Positions 59,589-64,000 of a stretch of 64,000 nt of DNA are shown piece after piece. The notes below the pieces were generated by a model that was not told where the DNA came from, made no database searches, and was given only the letters and a program-made list of their open reading frames with translations. Location: contig NZ_CP070499.1 of the NCBI RefSeq assembly GCF_016925615.1, positions 620,001 to 684,000 on the forward strand, in the 5' to 3' direction. The DNA is from Natronosporangium hydrolyticum. GTDB lineage: Bacteria > Actinomycetota > Actinomycetes > Mycobacteriales > Micromonosporaceae. Position 1 is the stretch's first letter, and each line of letters opens with the position of its first letter. Both the position numbers and the translations under genes were made by a program.

Positions 59589-61964
59589 TCAGAAGCGCCG
59601 GCCACCGCCCCGCCGGCCACCGCCGCTGCGCCTGCCGGAGCCGCCGCTGCGCCGGCCACCACCGCCGCCACCGCTGCGCCGGCTGGAGCCACCACCGCTG
59701 CGCCGGCTGGAGCCACCACCACCGGTGCGCCGGCTGCGGCTGCTGCTGCCGCCGAAACCGCCGCCCCAGCCGCTGTGGTAGCCGCCGCCCCAACTGCTCC
59801 GGCGGTCGTGGTAGCCCGAGTCACCCAGCAGGCTGCTGAACAGCCCGCTCCAGAACCCCTCCTCGTGGCGGTCCGAGTCGGTGAACCCGTGGCCGTAACC
59901 GGCGCGGGACCGCCAGGCGTTGACGTCGGCGCGGGCCCGCAGCTTCGAGGTGTTCGCCAACCGGCGGGCCTCATGGGCGGCGGCGAGCGCAGCCACCGGA
60001 TCATCGGCGGCGTTGCGCTGTGCCCATTCGTGTTGCCGGGACGCTTCGGCCAGCGAGGTCCGCGCGTTTGTGCGCACCGCCGAGGGGCGGGCCGCGACGT
60101 ACTCGTTCGCCGAGCGGAGCTCGCTGCCCGCCACCGCGAGCGCCGAGTCCAACAACGACCGCGCGTGCGCGACCCGCTTCTCGGTCTCCAGCGAAGCGGC
60201 GAGCGCGTCGTCGAGCGCGTCGTCGGCCTCCTCGAGTCGCCGCAGCGCCGCGGGCGGGTCGGTGACCGGTCGGGCCAGCTCGGCGCGTACCTCGGCGACC
60301 ACCCGCTCCGCCTGCTCCACCGCGGCGGTCAGCGCGGCGGCTTCGATCGCGTCCGAGGTCCGCGCCGCGGTCGTGGCGCCGGCCGTCGTGGCGCCGGACG
60401 TCGTGGCGCCGGACGTCGTGGCGCCGGACGTCGTGGCGCCGGCCGTCGTGCCCCCGGCGGCGGATCCGGCGGTGGATCCGGCGGTGGCCTCGGCGGCGGG
60501 CCGGGCCGCCCGCGCCAGGATCTCCCGACCCTGGACGATCTCGTCGTCCAGCTCGATCAGCAGCGCATCGACCGCCCGGCTCGTGGTGGCCAGGTCCGGG
60601 CCGACCTGCTCCACCTCGTCGAGCAGCGTCTCCACCTGCCCGAGCGCCTCCTGCCCGGCCCGTACCGCCAGCACCGCCTGTGCGCGGATGTCCTGCTGGA
60701 TCGCCTCATCGGCTTCGGCGATGCGTTCGGCGACGAAGTCGAGCCGCTCGGTAGCGGTCGCCGGGTTGTCGGCGACCGGGGCGAGCATCTCCGCCTCGTA
60801 CCGGGACTGGAGCTGGGTCAACGACTCCGTAGCCGGCGCGAGCCGCTGCGTCGATGCCGTATGCCGGTCCCGGCACTCCGCCACCAGCTGTTCGACCTGC
60901 GACTCCAGCTGCCGCAGCTGGTCGAACGCCTCCGCCTCGGCGTCGAGCCGCCGGTCGGCCTCCTCGCACCGGTCGATGATCTCCTGCAGTCGCTGCCGCT
61001 TGGCGGTTTCGTCGAGGCTTTCGTCGTCGAGGCTGGCCCGGAGCCGGAACGCCTCGGCGACCTCCTGGCGGGCCGAGTGGACCGCCTCGGTGAAGCCGGC
61101 GGTGGGCTCGGGGCCGTACTGGCCCACCGCCAGCGTCAGCTCCTGCTCGCTGCCGCGCAGCTCGTTGTCGAGCTCCACGAGCAGCACGTTGGCGCGGTTC
61201 GCGAGCTTCTCGGTCTGGGCCCGATCCCGCTCGGCGGCGGCCTGCTCGTCCCGTCGCCGCCGCGCCGCCCGCCACCACAGCCGACCCCCGATCGCACCGG
61301 CGAGCAGCAGCAACGGGACCGCCACCCAGGCGACCCTGCGGACCACCTCACCGGCGGTACGTTCATCCGGCGGACCGGGCCTGATCACCGGCTCCGGGAT
61401 CGGCCGGTCGTTCAGCGCCGCCCGGTAGCCGTTCACGGCCCCCAGCACCGCCCCGGCCCAGTCGTTCTCGAAGAGCGGCGGCTCGATCGCGACCTGGGCG
61501 ACCTCCGCCAACTGGGCATCGGTCAGCTCATAGCCGGCCGAGAAGTTGTACGCGTACGACCGGTCCCGGGTGGCGACCGCGAGCAGGGCGTCGCGGTCAC
61601 CGAGGTCGCTGCGGACCGCTGTCTCCTCTGCCCAGTCCTGGGCGGAGTTGCCGCTGAACGTCCGTACGAAGACGACATGGAGTTGCAGGCCGGTCTCGCG
61701 GCGCAGGTCCTCCAGCGCCCGCTCGGTCTCGTCGGTGCGGTCACCGAGCACGTCGGCGGAGTCGGTGAGCAGGCCCGCGAGCCGGGTGGGGCGCTCCTGG
61801 ACCGGCGCCGGCCCGACCGCCGGCAGGCCGACCGACGCCGGCTCCGCGGGCCGTTGCGCCGTCTCCGGGGCGGCCGCCGCTGGTCCGGACAGTAGGAGCA
61901 GGGGGGCGATCCATCCGAGCGCCACTGCGCCCCACCGGAGCGCCGGCCGTCGCGACTTTGTCAT
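59589..61964 (-). CDS. Large TPM-domain membrane protein with low-complexity tail
   Basis: 791 residues from ATG. A signal peptide is followed by a TPM domain (about 50-180; LLTDSADVLGD and a RDALLAVATRDRSYAY core), which in other proteins has a phosphatase-like fold. Then come a membrane helix (about 205-225) and about 430 residues of coiled coil (Glu/Gln/Ala-rich), interrupted by a pentapeptide repeat (SGATT, DNA repeat at 60370-60450). The end is Gly/Ser/Arg-rich (SRRSGGG repeated). The basic tail could bind nucleic acid or wall polymers. Family-level role unknown. Confidence 0.5.
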   Translation of the reverse strand: MTKSRRPALRWGAVALGWIAPLLLLSGPAAAAPETAQRPAEPASVGLPAVGPAPVQERPTRLAGLLTDSADVLGDRTDETERALEDLRRETGLQLHVVFVRTFSGNSAQDWAEETAVRSDLGDRDALLAVATRDRSYAYNFSAGYELTDAQLAEVAQVAIEPPLFENDWAGAVLGAVNGYRAALNDRPIPEPVIRPGPPDERTAGEVVRRVAWVAVPLLLLAGAIGGRLWWRAARRRRDEQAAAERDRAQTEKLANRANVLLVELDNELRGSEQELTLAVGQYGPEPTAGFTEAVHSARQEVAEAFRLRASLDDESLDETAKRQRLQEIIDRCEEADRRLDAEAEAFDQLRQLESQVEQLVAECRDRHTASTQRLAPATESLTQLQSRYEAEMLAPVADNPATATERLDFVAERIAEADEAIQQDIRAQAVLAVRAGQEALGQVETLLDEVEQVGPDLATTSRAVDALLIELDDEIVQGREILARAARPAAEATAGSTAGSAAGGTTAGATTSGATTSGATTSGATTAGATTAARTSDAIEAAALTAAVEQAERVVAEVRAELARPVTDPPAALRRLEEADDALDDALAASLETEKRVAHARSLLDSALAVAGSELRSANEYVAARPSAVRTNARTSLAEASRQHEWAQRNAADDPVAALAAAHEARRLANTSKLRARADVNAWRSRAGYGHGFTDSDRHEEGFWSGLFSSLLGDSGYHDRRSSWGGGYHSGWGGGFGGSSSRSRRTGGGGSSRRSGGGSSRRSGGGGGGRRSGGSGRRSGGGRRGGGRRF
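60370..60450 (-). repeat. 15-base tandem repeat in the TPM gene
   Basis: About 5.4 copies of a 15-base unit (GTCGTGGCGCCGGAC on the + strand, first and last with GGCC). They encode T-T-S/A-G-A units. It is an in-frame expandable repeat, likely length-variable between strains. Confidence 0.5.
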
Positions 61965-62034
61965 GACGACATGGTAGATAGCCTCGGCCACCCGCCCCGG
62001 TCCGCGGCGTGGGCGAAGGGCGCCGCGGGCGCCG

Positions 62035-62574
62035 TCAACGCCCGCGGGGGGTCCTGGGCTCGCTGAACCGCAGCGTGTTGCCGAACGGGTCGATCACCGA
62101 CATTGTCCGCGCCTGCCACGGCGACTCCTCGATCCCCGGCCGGGCGTACGGGTACTGCTTGTCGAGCAGCTCCCGGTGGAGGTCGTCGAGCCCGGTGAGC
62201 CAGATGAACACGGCCGAGCCAGGGTTGGCGTCGCCGTGGTGCTCGCTCAGGTGGAGCGTGGCGCCGGCCCGGGACACCTGCGCATAGAGCGGCAGGTCCG
62301 GCGCGAACCGGTGCTCCCAGTCCACGGTGAAGCCGAGGAACTCCCGGTAGAACTCCCATGCCTGCTCGACCGAGAAGATCCGCAGGATCGGTACGGCGGG
62401 TTCGAGGGCGATGCCGGGGGAGCTTATCCGAGCGGCGAGAACATTCCAGTTGTCGAACCCGAACTGGTCGGCCACCAGCTCCAGACTCTCGCTGTGGGAC
62501 ACGGTCACGCCCCGGCGCGCGAGAGATTGCCGCAGGCTCTTCGCCATGGCTTTAGCGTCACGGAAGGTACGCAT
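62035..62574 (-). CDS. Glyoxalase/VOC-fold protein
   Basis: 179 residues. Start chosen at the ATG with GGAGG eight bases upstream. The first about 50 residues are a small helical domain (LARRGVTVSHSESLELVADQ and NVLAARIS). Then comes one VOC beta-alpha-beta unit pair (about 58-178) with GATLHLSEHHGD and VIDPFGNTLRFSEP. This two-part form is seen in proteins annotated as glyoxalase superfamily, some linked to bleomycin-type resistance. Substrate unknown. Upstream 263 bases to the methyltransferase gene show nothing. Confidence 0.5.
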   Translation of the reverse strand: MRTFRDAKAMAKSLRQSLARRGVTVSHSESLELVADQFGFDNWNVLAARISSPGIALEPAVPILRIFSVEQAWEFYREFLGFTVDWEHRFAPDLPLYAQVSRAGATLHLSEHHGDANPGSAVFIWLTGLDDLHRELLDKQYPYARPGIEESPWQARTMSVIDPFGNTLRFSEPRTPRGR

Positions 62575-62837
62575 GGGTCGATCCTCCACGATGTGGCGTG
62601 CTCATGGATCAGTGCTTGCGTTGCTGAGCCGGACGCCATCAGTGGGCGGGATCAGGCGGGTGTGCGGGATGCGTTCACCAAACCCGAATGGGTGCAAGCG
62701 GCAGGCCGCATCAGCCGACGCTCAGACTACCTCAGCCGTCGCCGGCTGAACCAGCCCTGCGCAGCCCCGTTGCTGCCCGGCCGGACCGAGCCTAATGCCG
62801 TCGCGGTAACGGCGGACCCGCCATAGACTCCCGCAGC

Positions 62838-63584
62838 ATGCGGGCATCGGAGTTCTACACCGGCATCGTCGTCGATGCGTACGCCAGGTTGAAGTCGGCG
62901 CATTTCGATCCGGAGCCCTATGCGGAGTTCGTCGCGAGAGCGGGACAGCCGGCGCTGGAGATCGGCTGCGGCGACGGCGAGCCGTTGTTGACGATGCGCC
63001 GTCGCGGCCTGGACGTGGCAGGGGTGGACTCCTCGGCCGACATGCTCGGGCGCTGTCGCGCCAACGCGGCGGCGCTCGGCCTCGAGGTGACCCTGCACCA
63101 TCAGCGGATGGAGGAGCTGTCGCTGGGGCGGCGGTACCGTTCGATCTACCTCGCCGGGCCCACCTTCAATCTGCTTCCGGACGACGACAGCTCGCTGCGG
63201 GCGCTGCGGGCGATGCGGACACATCTGGTCGACGGCGGTTCCGCACTGGTGCCGCTGGTGATCCCGGAGCCCACCCCGACCGATCAGCTCGGCGTCGCGC
63301 GCGAGGCGGAGGGCGACGATGGCGCGGTGCTGCGCTACACCGCGGTCTCCGAGGAGTACGACGAGGTGGCGCGCACGCGTACGACCCGCACCCGGTACGA
63401 GCGGCAGACCCCGGTGGGGCTGGAGTGCGCCGAACGGGAGTGGATCCTGCACTGGCACACGGTCGTCGGCTTCCGGGCGCTGTGCGCCGAAGCGGGCCTG
63501 CGGGTGGCGAGCGTCGTCGACGGATCCGGTGCGCCCGCGAACGACACCGCGACCAGCTTCACGGCGACTGTGCAACGTCGATAA
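62838..63584 (+). CDS. Class I SAM-dependent methyltransferase
   Basis: 248 residues from ATG. It has motif I ALEIGCGDGEPLL, the acidic loop DVAGVDSSADML, and motif IV YLAGPTFNLL, then a beta-rich C-terminal half with tandem Tyr/Arg-rich strands. The methyl acceptor cannot be told; small-molecule methyltransferases look like this. It is followed 31 bases later by a VOC gene on the same strand. Confidence 0.5.
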   Translation: MRASEFYTGIVVDAYARLKSAHFDPEPYAEFVARAGQPALEIGCGDGEPLLTMRRRGLDVAGVDSSADMLGRCRANAAALGLEVTLHHQRMEELSLGRRYRSIYLAGPTFNLLPDDDSSLRALRAMRTHLVDGGSALVPLVIPEPTPTDQLGVAREAEGDDGAVLRYTAVSEEYDEVARTRTTRTRYERQTPVGLECAEREWILHWHTVVGFRALCAEAGLRVASVVDGSGAPANDTATSFTATVQRR

Positions 63585-63615
63585 GCGTAGGACCGATGAG
63601 GAGAAGGGCCGACCC

Positions 63616-64000
63616 ATGGTTGGTATTCGTGACGTCGTCTTCGACAGCAAGCATGCGGCGTCGTTGGCCCGGTTCTGGGCCCAGGCGCTGACCGGCTACG
63701 CCGTGGCTCCCTACGACGATGAGGAGCTGGCGCGGCTCCGGTCGCTGGGCATCGACGATCCAGTAGACGATCCGTCAGTTCTGGTCGAAGGTCCGCCGGG
63801 CAGCCCCCGGTTGTGGTTCCAGACCGTGCCGGAGTCGAAGGTAGTGAAGAACCGGGTCCATCTCGACCTGGCCACCACCGAGCTCGAAGCCGAGACGGAA
63901 CGCTTACTCGGGCTAGGAGCCAGGCGTTTCGAGCCGCCGTCGCCCGAGGAAGGCATCGTCGTTCTCCAGGACCCGGAGGGTAACGAGTTCTGCGTCATCC
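63616..64000 (+). CDS. VOC/glyoxalase-fold protein, 3' end outside window
   Basis: At least 128 residues from ATG, with GAGGAGAAGG upstream; the frame is open at the right edge. It begins DVVFDSKHAASLARFWAQAL and has LWFQTVPESKVVKNRVHLDL and VLQDPEGNEFCVI, a typical glyoxalase-like domain of the small actinobacterial type. It probably shares a transcript with the methyltransferase. Confidence 0.5.
   Translation, partial: MVGIRDVVFDSKHAASLARFWAQALTGYAVAPYDDEELARLRSLGIDDPVDDPSVLVEGPPGSPRLWFQTVPESKVVKNRVHLDLATTELEAETERLLGLGARRFEPPSPEEGIVVLQDPEGNEFCVI

Noticed and set aside
60370-60450. Short tandem repeat as a CRISPR array
   Set aside because: The units are 15 bases, directly adjacent without spacers, and in frame within a gene.
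59460-61895. 811-codon plus-strand frame opposite the TPM gene
   Set aside because: The minus-strand frame has a signal peptide, TPM domain and membrane helix; the plus frame is repetitive shadow sequence.

Overview
The window is very GC-rich DNA with dense GTG, TTG and ATG starts, many 1-4 base overlaps between stop and start codons, an ileS T-box leader with translational control, mycolata-free cell-surface logic (sortases, LPxTG tails) and CebR-like operators. This points to an actinobacterium, most likely of the Micromonosporaceae or a close relative; the genus cannot be fixed from the sequence.

Region 1 (1-30163) is the accessory part. It is dominated by one uninterrupted reading frame of at least 8097 codons, open at the left window edge. 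I found no cysteine anywhere in it by eye. It holds two diverged copies of a module of about 1620 residues, three copies plus decayed copies of a HELAE/LSPHD domain, an HExxH zincin-like domain with a decayed twin, a PD-(D/E)XK-like core, an OTU-like segment and an ADP-ribosyltransferase-like C-terminus. It is followed by two paralogous pairs of small genes (a Cys-rich probable zinc-ribbon protein plus an SseB-fold protein), a membrane-anchored GH18-like pseudoenzyme, and a beta-helix/AAA+ ATPase of the CbxX/EccA type. I read this as a giant polymorphic-toxin-like secreted protein with putative immunity and export partners; that reading is inference.

Region 2 (30178-46969) is mostly ordinary: a DEAD-box helicase, a lutABC lactate-oxidation operon, ileS behind a T-box riboswitch, an MFS transporter, valS, a cupin protein, an Fbp-type ABC importer with a fused two-domain permease, and an SbcD-like phosphoesterase.

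Region 3 (46970-50135) has a frameshifted methyltransferase remnant, two DtxR/IdeR-like iron boxes before a double DUF1540 protein, an S66 peptidase, and an LPLTG-anchored surface protein with a ComEA-like helix-hairpin-helix domain.

Region 4 (50240-57429) is a coherent beta-glucan utilisation locus: secreted GH16 beta-glucanase with CBM6, a sugar ABC importer, a GH1 beta-glucosidase and a LacI repressor, with four identical palindromic operators. The GH16 enzyme would cut laminarin-like glucans outside, the importer takes up oligosaccharides, and GH1 splits them inside.

Region 5 (57479-64000) holds a DnaJ-domain membrane protein, a sortase/CHRD surface pair, a large TPM-domain protein with low-complexity tail, a glyoxalase-fold protein, a methyltransferase and a second VOC protein cut by the right edge. 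No rRNA, tRNA, CRISPR, transposase or integrase was seen.

[Form note: the original answer gave no feature confidences; every 0.5 is a placeholder required by the schema, not an estimate.]
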